Below are positions 18,022 through 25,564 of a DNA stretch of 54,006 nt, in pieces. The notes below the pieces were generated by a model, which did no database searches, was not told the DNA's origin, and saw nothing but the letters and a program-made list of their open reading frames with translations. Positions within the stretch are counted from its first letter, which is position 1. Each line of letters opens with the position of its first letter. The DNA is taken from the NCBI RefSeq assembly GCF_031180885.1, contig NZ_JAPSLK010000058.1:1-54006 (forward strand). The letters run 5' to 3'. The DNA is from Saccharothrix sp. (lineage in GTDB: Bacteria; Actinomycetota; Actinomycetes; Mycobacteriales; Pseudonocardiaceae). Made by a program: the position numbers and the translations under genes.

Positions 18022-18606
18022 ATGCGTACCGTCGGCCGTACGGCCCTGGCTCTCGTGCCCCTGTTGTCCGCCGGACTGGCGCTGACCGCGTGCACCGCGA
18101 GCGACCGGCCGTCCACCAAGACCAACACCCCGTCGGCCACCACCACCACCGCCGCCGCCAGCGAGGCGCAGGCGCTGCCGACGCCCAGCGGCCCGCCGTG
18201 CGAGCCGGCCCAGTACCAGGTGACCGGCGAGGCCGGCGCCAAGCCCGTGATCACCGTCCCCACCGGCTGCAAGCCGCAGGACGGCCTCGTGGTGCGGGAC
18301 CTGACGGAGGGCACCGGCCCGGAGATCAAGCCCGGCTCCAACGCCGAGATCCACTACGTCCTCGCCACCTTCCGCGACCGGAAGACCCGCGAGGCCTCCT
18401 GGGACCGGGGCAAGCCGTTCGAGGTGGAGAACATCGGCCAGGCCTCGGTCATCCAGGGCTGGAACGAGGGCCTGATCGGCCTGAAGCAGGGCGGGCGCCG
18501 GCTGCTGGTGGTGCCGCCGGAGAAGGGCTACCCGAACGGCAGCGGCTCGATCGCGAAGGGCGAGACGCTGATCTTCGTCGTCGACGCGGTCAAGGTCGAG
18601 GGCTGA
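18022..18606 (+). CDS. FKBP-type peptidyl-prolyl isomerase lipoprotein
   Basis: A 194-aa precursor. The lipobox LTAC puts the lipidated Cys at residue 24, followed by a Ser/Thr/Ala-rich linker (25-58) and a C-terminal FKBP domain (about 85-194) with WDRGKPFEVENIG, VIQGWNEGLIGLKQGGRR and VVPPEKGYP, the last being the family's substrate-pocket region. It is a probable extracytoplasmic folding catalyst at the outer face of the membrane. ATG 18022 is chosen over upstream in-frame starts because it gives a complete signal peptide. The gene stands alone, divergent from the two-TM gene and ended by a strong hairpin. Confidence 0.92.
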   Translation: MRTVGRTALALVPLLSAGLALTACTASDRPSTKTNTPSATTTTAAASEAQALPTPSGPPCEPAQYQVTGEAGAKPVITVPTGCKPQDGLVVRDLTEGTGPEIKPGSNAEIHYVLATFRDRKTREASWDRGKPFEVENIGQASVIQGWNEGLIGLKQGGRRLLVVPPEKGYPNGSGSIAKGETLIFVVDAVKVEG

Positions 18607-18620
18607 CCAACGCCTCCCGT

Positions 18621-18649
18621 GTGGGGCGCGGTGAAAAGCCGCGCCCCAC
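18621..18649. terminator. Strong terminator hairpin, bidirectional
   Basis: GTGGGGCGCGG and CCGCGCCCCAC form a perfect 11-bp stem with the 7-nt loop TGAAAAG. It lies 15 bases after the FKBP gene stop and just before the convergent oxidoreductase stop, so it can serve both. Confidence 0.8.
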
Positions 18650-18660
18650 GCGGACCAGCG

Positions 18661-19632
18661 TCAGGGCAGGAGGAGGAGCTTGCCGGTGGTGCGCCGGCCC
18701 TCCAGGTCCTCGTGCGCGCGTCGTGCGTCCGCCAGCGGGTACCGGCCCCCGATCCGCACGTTCAGGTCACCGCTCTCCACCGCCGCGAACAACTCCCGCG
18801 CCCGCCACTCCAACTCCTCCCGGGTGGCCGTGTACGCGCCCAGCGACGGCCGGGTCAGGTACACCGCCCCGGCCTGGTTGAGCCGCTGCGGGTCGACCGG
18901 CGGCACCGCGCCGCTCGACGCGCCGAACAGCACGAGGTAGCCCCGCACCCGCAGGCTCGCCAAGCTGCCGTCGAACGTCGACGCGCCGACGCCGTCGTAC
19001 ACCGCCGCCACGCCCTTGCCGTCGGTCAGCTCCCGCACGACCGGCGCGAACTCCACCTGGTCGTACCGGATGACCTCGTCGGCGCCCGCCTCCCGCGCGA
19101 GCGCCTCCTTGGCCTCCGTGGACACCGTGGCGATCACCCGGGCCCCGCGCGCCTTGGCCAGCTGCACCAGCAGCAGGCCCACACCACCGGCGGCGGCGTG
19201 GATGAGGACCGCGTCGCCCTCCTGCACCGGGTAGGTCGACGCGACCAGGTAGTGCGCGGTCATGCCCTGGAGCATCAGGGCCGCGGCGGTGTCGTCGCTC
19301 ACCGCTTCGGGAACCGGCACGGCCGCGGCCGCCGGGACGATGGCCTGCTCCGCGTAGCTGCCCGGCGCGTGCGCCCACGCCACCCGGTCGCCCACCGCGA
19401 ACCCGGTCACGTCCGGGCCGACGGCGGCGACCCGGCCCGCGCCCTCCAGACCGACGCCGAACGGCAGGGGCAGCGGGTAGCGGCCCTCGCGGTGGTAGGT
19501 GTCGATGAAGTTCACGCCGGCGGCGGCCACGTCCACCAGGAGTTCGCCGGCGCCCGGTGTGCGCGCCTCGACCTCGCCGAACTCCAGCGCCTCGGGTCCG
19601 CCGGTCGCGTGCACCACCACTGCCTTGGGCAT
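18661..19632 (-). CDS. qor: NADPH:quinone oxidoreductase (zinc-independent MDR family)
   Basis: A 323-aa medium-chain dehydrogenase/reductase. The catalytic GroES-like domain lies at about 1-120. The Rossmann fold follows, with the quinone-oxidoreductase motif AAAGGVGLLLVQLAKARG near 145-162 and YDGVGAS around 210. The zinc-ligand cysteines of alcohol dehydrogenases are absent. It reduces quinones with NADPH. ATG 19632 gives the normal N-terminus MPKAVVVH; the longer in-frame extension is unlike the family. From memory it corresponds to qor (Rv1454c) in the mycobacterial block. It follows the DUF885 gene by 85 bp on the same strand. Confidence 0.93.
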   Translation of the reverse strand: MPKAVVVHATGGPEALEFGEVEARTPGAGELLVDVAAAGVNFIDTYHREGRYPLPLPFGVGLEGAGRVAAVGPDVTGFAVGDRVAWAHAPGSYAEQAIVPAAAAVPVPEAVSDDTAAALMLQGMTAHYLVASTYPVQEGDAVLIHAAAGGVGLLLVQLAKARGARVIATVSTEAKEALAREAGADEVIRYDQVEFAPVVRELTDGKGVAAVYDGVGASTFDGSLASLRVRGYLVLFGASSGAVPPVDPQRLNQAGAVYLTRPSLGAYTATREELEWRARELFAAVESGDLNVRIGGRYPLADARRAHEDLEGRRTTGKLLLLP

Positions 19633-19717
19633 AGTCAGCCGTCCTGTCCTCACTCGTTGCTTGTTCCAGGCCAACTCGCGAAGGCCCTCGCCTGTTCCGC
19701 GCGTGCTGTTCCGCGTC

Positions 19718-21346
19718 TCACTTGCCGAGAGCGACCCGCCGCGCCAGGCCCAGCGGCAGCGCGCCCGACCCGGCGAGCCGGTCGTGGAACTCCCGCTGCG
19801 TGCCGGTGAACTCGTCGCGGATCTTGTCGATCTCCAGCGCGCCGGTCAGGTACGACGGGGCCTGCGTCGGCCACGCGCAGTACCGGGTGACCTCGCCCTG
19901 CGCCGTGCCCGGCGTCAGGGACGCCTTGGTCGTCATGAACTCCTCGGCCTGCTCGACGGTCATGTCACCGCAGTGCAGCGCGGTGTCCACGATCATCCGG
20001 GCCGCCCGGAACAGCCGCGCCTCGACGTGGGCGAGTTCCTGCGCGCGGGCCTTGCGCTCGTCGCCGACCTGTTCGGCGGTGAAGTAGCCGTGCTCGCGCA
20101 GCAGCTTCTCCGCGTAGAGCGCCCAGCCCTCGGAGAAGTAAGGCGTGCGGAACACCTTGCGCACCGGGCGGTCCTGGGCGGCCAGCCACGACAGGTGCCA
20201 GTGGTGGCCGGGGTAGGCCTCGTGCACGGCGATGGTCGCGAGCTGGGCGCGGGAGTTGGTGCGCAGCCGCTGCTCGGTCTGCTCGGGCGTGAAGCCCTCC
20301 GGCGGCCACGGCACGAAGAAGTGCCCGACGCGGCCGTTGGTCAGCGGCGCGGGGGACATGTAGGAGGCGACGGACAGCACCGGCCGCTGGAACGTCGGCG
20401 ACGGCACCACCCGGCACTCCTCGCCGTCCGCGAGCGTCACCAGGCCCCGTTCGACGAGGAACGCCCGCGCCCGCAGGGTTTCCGCCTCGTACTCGGCGCG
20501 CATCGCCTCGGGCGTGGGCGGGTGGTCGTCCTGGAGCGCGACCATCACCGAGTGCCAGTCGTCGGTGCCCGCGAGCAGCTTCATCTCGGCTTCCAGGTCG
20601 GCGTAGGCGGCCTTGCCCCGCTCGTGCAGCTCGCTCGCGCCGTAGCCCAGGACTTCCTGCTCCAGCAGCAGTTCCGAGTACAGCGCCTCGCCCATCCGCC
20701 AGTCGCCGCGGGCGCGCGGGGCGAACTCGTCGAGGAACGCGGCGAGCCGGTCGAACGCGGCGGCGGCCGGCTCGGCGGCGTCGGCGAGCTTGGCGCGCAG
20801 ACCCGGGTCGGTCACCTCGGCGGGCAGGGTGCCGGTGAGGAACGCGCGACCGGTCTTGGCCTGGGCGGCGGCCCGTTCGACGATCTTGGGCGCGGCCAGG
20901 TCCGGGTCGAGGTTGCGCTCGGCGTGCGCGAGCAGCGCGGGCACCTCGGCCAGCCGGGCGATCACGCTGTCGACCAGTTCCGGTTCCGGGCGCAGCCGGT
21001 GCAGGAACGCGGTGAACAGCGGGTAGAGCACGGCCGCGGTGTAGGTCGACGGGTCGCGCCGCCACGCAGGCCACGCCGCCTTCGCCCGGACACCCTTGAG
21101 CACGGCCACGACCAGGTCCCGGTCGACCGACTCCTCCAGGTCGTCGGTGCGCGCGCGGGCGAACCGGTCGAGCCAGACGCCCGCCTCGCGCTCCTGCTCG
21201 GCCAGTGCGGTGGCGCTGAAGTCGCCGAGGGTGTGGTCGTGCGCGAGCGAGCCCAGCATCGCGGCGGTCGCGGGGTTGCGGTCGAAGTGCCAGGTGAGGA
21301 ACTCGCCGACCAGGGTGTGCGGTGTCGTGGTTTCGGTCACGTGCAC
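19718..21346 (-). CDS. DUF885 family protein (putative metallo-hydrolase)
   Basis: A 542-aa, mostly alpha-helical protein of the DUF885 family, recognised by VHEAYPGHHWHLSW in the C-terminal half. This is a zinc-peptidase-like HExxxGHH motif, followed later by EGWALYAEKLLREHGY with the probable third metal ligand. Many family members are cytoplasmic and some are exported; here there is no signal peptide. A peptidase or carboxypeptidase role is suggested by the motif but not established for most members. The GTG start at 21346 is divergent from the 98-aa gene across 31 bp. Confidence 0.88.
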   Translation of the reverse strand: MHVTETTTPHTLVGEFLTWHFDRNPATAAMLGSLAHDHTLGDFSATALAEQEREAGVWLDRFARARTDDLEESVDRDLVVAVLKGVRAKAAWPAWRRDPSTYTAAVLYPLFTAFLHRLRPEPELVDSVIARLAEVPALLAHAERNLDPDLAAPKIVERAAAQAKTGRAFLTGTLPAEVTDPGLRAKLADAAEPAAAAFDRLAAFLDEFAPRARGDWRMGEALYSELLLEQEVLGYGASELHERGKAAYADLEAEMKLLAGTDDWHSVMVALQDDHPPTPEAMRAEYEAETLRARAFLVERGLVTLADGEECRVVPSPTFQRPVLSVASYMSPAPLTNGRVGHFFVPWPPEGFTPEQTEQRLRTNSRAQLATIAVHEAYPGHHWHLSWLAAQDRPVRKVFRTPYFSEGWALYAEKLLREHGYFTAEQVGDERKARAQELAHVEARLFRAARMIVDTALHCGDMTVEQAEEFMTTKASLTPGTAQGEVTRYCAWPTQAPSYLTGALEIDKIRDEFTGTQREFHDRLAGSGALPLGLARRVALGK

Positions 21347-21377
21347 GGAAGTTACCCGCAGGTTCTAGTCTTGTCGG

Positions 21378-21674
21378 GTGGCTGAGGACAAGAAGGTCGG
21401 CGCGGCGGTGAAGACCGCGACCCGTTTCGTGGCGGAACACGGCAAGCCGTCCCGCGCGGTGGTGCAGAACATCGGCCGCGCCGGCGCGCGCGTGGTCCTG
21501 GTGGGCGACGACGGCGCGATGGGTGACGTCGTGCTGCCGGACGTGGCGTCCGCGGAGGCCCTGGTGGCGGCGGTCGCCGACCTGGACCAGCACGACTGGG
21601 ACCGCGAGACCACCGCGGCGACCCGGATCGGCCCGGCGCACCGCCGCAAGATGGCGTCCCCCTGGGCGATCTGA
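21378..21674 (+). CDS. Conserved small actinobacterial protein, unknown function
   Basis: A 98-aa hydrophilic protein with no TM segment and no motif I can name. Its composition (basic start, a central VVLVGDDGAMGDVVLPDVASA strand-turn segment split over two halves, and a basic RIGPAHRRKM tail) looks like a small folded cytoplasmic domain. I have the impression of a conserved actinobacterial hypothetical family. The GTG at 21378 lies in a tight divergent promoter region with the DUF885 gene. Codon use matches its neighbours, which supports a real gene. Confidence 0.7.
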   Translation: MAEDKKVGAAVKTATRFVAEHGKPSRAVVQNIGRAGARVVLVGDDGAMGDVVLPDVASAEALVAAVADLDQHDWDRETTAATRIGPAHRRKMASPWAI

Positions 21675-21736
21675 CCACCGTTTTTCCGGCTGGTGAGGGC
21701 CTTGGCAAGCGAAACGCTCCTGTTTAGGCTGCGCTG

Positions 21737-22588
21737 GTGAAGGTCCTTCTGGCGAGCTGCGCTTCCCTGCCCACTGGTGACGGCGACGACGACGCCCTGA
21801 TCGGGGCGTTGGCCGACGTCGGCGTGGACGCGTCGTGGACGGTCTGGGGGTCGGGCGAGGCCGCCGACCTGGTGGTGTTGCGGTCGACGTGGGACTACAC
21901 CGACCGGCGCGCGGAGTTCCTGGAGTGGTGCTCGTCGGTGCCGACGTTGGCCAACCCGGCTGTCGTGGTGCCGTGGAACACCGACAAGTCGTACATGCTC
22001 GACCTGGCCCGAATGGGTGTGCCGGTGGTGCCGACGGTGCTGGCGGAGCCGGGGTTCTCGGACTGGCCGGCGGGCGAGTTCGTGATCAAGCCCACTGTGG
22101 GTTCGGGTTCGCGGGGTGCGCTGCGGGTGTCGCCGGGCGACTTTGAGGCGGCGTCGGCGCATTTGTATTCGTTGGGCGGTCCGGCGCTGGTGCAGCCGTA
22201 CCAGGCGGCGGTGGACGCGGTCGGCGAGACGGCCCTGGTGTACTTCGGCGGGCAGTACTCGCACGCGTTCAACAAGGGCGCGATGCTGACCAAGGACGCC
22301 GAGTACGACGAGTCCGGTTTGTACATCGTGGAACGGTTGTCCGGCGCGCACCCGACCGGGCCGCAGCAGCGGGTGGCCGAGGATGCGCTGGATGCGGCGG
22401 CGGAGCACTTGGGCCTGCGGCGGACTGATTTCCTGTACGCGCGGGTGGACTTGGTGGCCGACGCGGCTGGGGCGCCTTCGCTGTTGGAGTTGGAGCTGGT
22501 CGAGCCGTCCCTGGGCTTCCGCCAAACCGACACCACGGCCCCGCTCCGCTTCGCCTCCGCGGTCCGCACGGCCCTGAGCCGCTTCTAG
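21737..22588 (+). CDS. ATP-grasp domain ligase
   Basis: A 283-aa ATP-grasp enzyme of the type often annotated as RimK-like or O-ureido-D-serine cyclo-ligase-like. It has an N-terminal VLLASC strand, the RSTWDYTDR segment (about 55-63) typical of this subfamily, the ATP-binding FVIKPTVGSGSRGALRV (about 116-132), and the metal-binding end LYARVDLVAD...LLELELVEPSLGF (about 235-265). It would join a carboxylate to an amine or similar nucleophile with ATP. No cycloserine-type biosynthetic genes are nearby, so the substrate is unknown. GTG 21737 is the likely start. Confidence 0.82.
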   Translation: MKVLLASCASLPTGDGDDDALIGALADVGVDASWTVWGSGEAADLVVLRSTWDYTDRRAEFLEWCSSVPTLANPAVVVPWNTDKSYMLDLARMGVPVVPTVLAEPGFSDWPAGEFVIKPTVGSGSRGALRVSPGDFEAASAHLYSLGGPALVQPYQAAVDAVGETALVYFGGQYSHAFNKGAMLTKDAEYDESGLYIVERLSGAHPTGPQQRVAEDALDAAAEHLGLRRTDFLYARVDLVADAAGAPSLLELELVEPSLGFRQTDTTAPLRFASAVRTALSRF

Positions 22589-22600
22589 CCCGGTCCCGGG

Positions 22601-23188
22601 TCAGCGTTCGGCGACGATCTGGCGGTGCGCCGTCCAGAGCAGCGCCACGGACAGCAAGGTCAGCACCGCGCCGATCGACCACGCGACCGTCCCGCCCACC
22701 TCAGCGGCATGCCACTTGGGTGGCGTGCGAAGGAACCACACGGCCACCGTCCCCAGCGACAGCGCCGAGATCCCCGGGAACATCAGCACCAACGGGTTCT
22801 CGTAGACCGGTCTCAGCAGTTGCCGCTTGCGGGACCGCTGGTGTCGCCACTCCTCGAACCGCAGGCCGCCCGGCACGCGCCCGTCCAGCTCCCTGTGGAT
22901 GTAGACCTTGGCGTTGTGGATCAGGCGCCGGTAGAAGATGGTGCGCGTGCACAGGATGTAGGAGCTGAACGGCACGATCAGCAGCAGCGGCAACCGGCCC
23001 GCCGACGACAGGGAGAAGCCGAACACCGCGCCCGCGCTGGTCACCTGGAACACGGTGCCCTTCCACATCATCTCGGTCGCGAACAGCACCTCCGCCCGCA
23101 GCGCGGTGTACTCCGCGAGCGGACCGGTGTGCTCCTCCGCCGGCTTGGGCTGCGCGACCTCGACGTGCCTGCGGCCGAACAACGGCAT
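22601..23188 (-). CDS. Four-helix membrane protein, unknown function
   Basis: A 195-aa protein. A polar N-terminus (1-40) is followed by two close hydrophobic helices (about 45-62 and 66-83), a basic cytoplasmic loop with HRELDGRVPGG and RHQRSRKRQ, and two more helices (about 132-150 and 165-187). ATG 23188 is preferred to GTG 23191 because GGGGAGG lies five bases upstream. It is separated from the symporter gene by about 40 bp and shares its strand direction, but has no recognisable functional link. I do not recognise the family. Confidence 0.65.
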   Translation of the reverse strand: MPLFGRRHVEVAQPKPAEEHTGPLAEYTALRAEVLFATEMMWKGTVFQVTSAGAVFGFSLSSAGRLPLLLIVPFSSYILCTRTIFYRRLIHNAKVYIHRELDGRVPGGLRFEEWRHQRSRKRQLLRPVYENPLVLMFPGISALSLGTVAVWFLRTPPKWHAAEVGGTVAWSIGAVLTLLSVALLWTAHRQIVAER

Positions 23189-23230
23189 CACGACCTCCCC
23201 ACCGGAAGATCAGTGCCGCGCCCCGGATCG

Positions 23231-24808
23231 TTACCGCAAGCCCGAACCGATGCCGGTCAACGCCCGGACCTCCATCTCCGCCTGCTTCGCCGGGTCCGCC
23301 TTCTCGCGGCTGAGCACCGTGCCCAGGAACCCGCACAGGAACGAGAACGGGATCGACACCAGACCCGGGTTGCCCAGCGGGAAGAACGCGAAGTCCACCT
23401 CGGGGAAGATCGACGTCTTCGTGCCCGACACGGCCGGCGAGAACGCGATCAGCACCACGCACGACACCAGACCGCCGTAGATCGCCCACAGCGTCCCGTT
23501 GGTGTTGAACCGCTTCCAGAACATCGAGTAGATGATCGTCGACAGGTTCGCCGACGCCGCCAGCGCGAACGCCAGCGCCACCAGGAACGCCACGTTCTGC
23601 CCGTTGGCCGCGATGCCGCCCACGATCGCCAGCAACCCGACCACGACCGCCGTCAACCGGGCGACCCGGACCTCCTGCCGCGGCTCGGCGTGCCCGCGTT
23701 TGATCACGTTCGCGTACACGTCGTGCGCGAACGAAGCCGACGCGGTCAGCGTCAGACCCGCCACCACCGCGAGGATCGTCGCGAACGCCACCGCCGCCAC
23801 GATGCCCAGCAGCACCGCGCCGCCGATCTCGAACGCCAGCAGCGGCGCGGCGGAGTTCTCGCCGCCGGGGGCCTTCTTGATGGTGTCCGCGCCGACCAGG
23901 GCCAGCGAGCCGAAGCCGATCACCAGCGTGCACAGGTAGAAGATCGCCATCATCCACGTCGCCCACACCACCGACCGCCGCGCCTCGCGCGCGTTGGGCA
24001 CGGTGTAGAAGCGCATCAGGACGTGCGGCAGGGACGCGGTGCCCAGCACCAGGGCCAGCGCGAGCGAGATGAAGTCCAAGCGCGCCAACGGGGTTCCGCC
24101 GTACCGCGCGCCCGGTTCGAGCACCTGCGGGCCCAACGGGCTGTTGCGGGACGCGGTCTCCATGATCGACGACAGGCTGAAGCCGAACTTGCCCAGCAGG
24201 AACACCGTCATCAGCGTGACGCACAGGATCAGCAGCACGGCCTTGATGATCTGCACCCACGTGGTGCCCTTCATGCCGCCGACGAGCACGTACAGCACCA
24301 TGACGATGCCGACGACCGCGATGACGACCGCCTGCCCCGCCTTGGTGTGCACGTCCAGCAGCAGCGCCATCAACGCGCCCGCGCCCGCCATCTGCGCGAT
24401 CATGTAGAACAGCGAGATCACCAGGGTCACGTTCGCCGCCGCCGCGCGCACGGGCCGCTGCCGCATCCGGAACGCCAGCACGTCCCCGAGCGTGAACCGA
24501 CCGGTGTTGCGCAACCGCTCCGCGATGATCATCAACCCCATCAGCCAGGACACGACCCAGCCGATGGAGTACAGGAACCCGTCGTAGCCGTTGACCGCGA
24601 TGCTGCCCGAGATGCCCAGGAACGACGCCGCGGACAGGAAGTCGCCGGACAGCGCGATCCCGTTCTGCGGCCCGGTGAAACTGCTGCCCGCCGCGTAGTA
24701 GTCCGACGCGGTGGTGTTGCGGCTGCCCGCCCGGTACACGACCCAGAGCGTGATCAGGACGAAGACCGCGAAGACGCCGACGTTGATGGCCGTGTTGCCG
24801 CCGGTCAC
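23231..24808 (-). CDS. Solute:sodium symporter, ActP/MctC-like monocarboxylate permease
   Basis: A 525-aa SSS-family transporter with about 13 hydrophobic helices. Family features are SDYYAAGSSFTGPQNGIALSGD near the start, followed by the SAASFLGISGSIAVNGYDG helix, VGGMKGTTWVQ in the middle and RFYTVPNAREAR. It probably imports acetate, propionate or pyruvate with Na+. GTG 24808 overlaps the DUF485 gene stop by 4 bp. Pairing with DUF485 is the classic actP arrangement and supports the assignment, though the exact substrate cannot be read from sequence. Confidence 0.93.
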   Translation of the reverse strand: MTGGNTAINVGVFAVFVLITLWVVYRAGSRNTTASDYYAAGSSFTGPQNGIALSGDFLSAASFLGISGSIAVNGYDGFLYSIGWVVSWLMGLMIIAERLRNTGRFTLGDVLAFRMRQRPVRAAAANVTLVISLFYMIAQMAGAGALMALLLDVHTKAGQAVVIAVVGIVMVLYVLVGGMKGTTWVQIIKAVLLILCVTLMTVFLLGKFGFSLSSIMETASRNSPLGPQVLEPGARYGGTPLARLDFISLALALVLGTASLPHVLMRFYTVPNAREARRSVVWATWMMAIFYLCTLVIGFGSLALVGADTIKKAPGGENSAAPLLAFEIGGAVLLGIVAAVAFATILAVVAGLTLTASASFAHDVYANVIKRGHAEPRQEVRVARLTAVVVGLLAIVGGIAANGQNVAFLVALAFALAASANLSTIIYSMFWKRFNTNGTLWAIYGGLVSCVVLIAFSPAVSGTKTSIFPEVDFAFFPLGNPGLVSIPFSFLCGFLGTVLSREKADPAKQAEMEVRALTGIGSGLR

Positions 24809-25215
24809 GCGCGACCCTCCTTGGTCAGCGCCCGGACCGCGTCGACCTGCGGGTCGAGCTTGCGCCTCGCGTAGCGCGCGTAGGCCAGGGTCAACGCGAT
24901 GGTGCTGACGAACTGGAGCACCCCGAACACGATGCCGATGTTGATCACGCCGTACACCTCGGTCGCCATGAACTCCGGCACGTACGCCGACAGCGCCACG
25001 TAACCGAGGTACCACGCCAGGAAGCCGAAAGTCGCGGGGAGTACGAAGCGCGTCACGCGCCGTCGCAACTCGCGGAAATCCTCGCTGTTTCGCAGCGCGA
25101 CGAAGTCCGGCCGGCCCGATTCGTCGACCAGCAGCGGGACCCCTGGATCTTCGTCGAACGTCGCGAAACCGCGCGGGCGCCGCGATTCGCTCGGAGGCAG
25201 GATCGCCTTCGTCAT
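24805..25215 (-). CDS. DUF485 membrane protein, symporter partner
   Basis: A 136-aa protein. A hydrophilic N-terminal tail (1-50) precedes the DUF485 domain with two transmembrane helices (about 58-80 and 93-115) and a basic C-terminal end (YARYARRKLDP). Such proteins are encoded directly before ActP-type symporters and are thought to assist them. ATG 25215 has GGAGG four bases upstream and is better than the TTG one codon earlier. The stop codon overlaps the symporter start by 4 bp. Confidence 0.9.
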   Translation of the reverse strand: MTKAILPPSESRRPRGFATFDEDPGVPLLVDESGRPDFVALRNSEDFRELRRRVTRFVLPATFGFLAWYLGYVALSAYVPEFMATEVYGVINIGIVFGVLQFVSTIALTLAYARYARRKLDPQVDAVRALTKEGRA

Positions 25216-25564
25216 CAAACCTCCAGGGGATTTCGCCTCGATCGACCGCGGGACGGCTGGTGCGGCACTCGGCGAGCGAGAAGCGTAACTCCGCGCGGCG
25301 CGCAGTCAACGGGTTCCCGCCGCCGGTGACGCTCCGCCGAGGCTGTTAACGCAGCTCACGACCTCGGTGGGGGCGAAGTCTCGATTGGGTCGCGGGTCGC
25401 GTTCACCGCGACCCGTGCGCCGAACGGTGGATGACCTGCGAGGAGGTCGTTGTCCTGGCCTGATCCACCACCTACTATCCCGCAACAGCATCCGCCGCCT
25501 GCCGCTCGTGCCGGTGACGATTTGCGTAGTCGATCGGTTACTCATTTACCCCGGGACTTGTGTG
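25216..25564. other. Divergent intergenic region, symporter operon / conservon
   Basis: These 349 bases without a gene must contain the promoters of both flanking operons. The only clear structure is a perfect 9-bp hairpin, CGGGTCGCG (25393-25401) with CGCGACCCG (25407-25415) around TTCAC. AT-richer sequence at 25516-25555 may hold the conservon promoter, but I cannot assign -35/-10 boxes with confidence. Confidence 0.5.

Noticed and set aside
25367..25564. Longer N-terminus of CvnA starting near 25367
   Set aside because: The extra 66 residues are Arg/Pro-rich and lack a Shine-Dalgarno; a short cytoplasmic start before TM1 is normal for the family.
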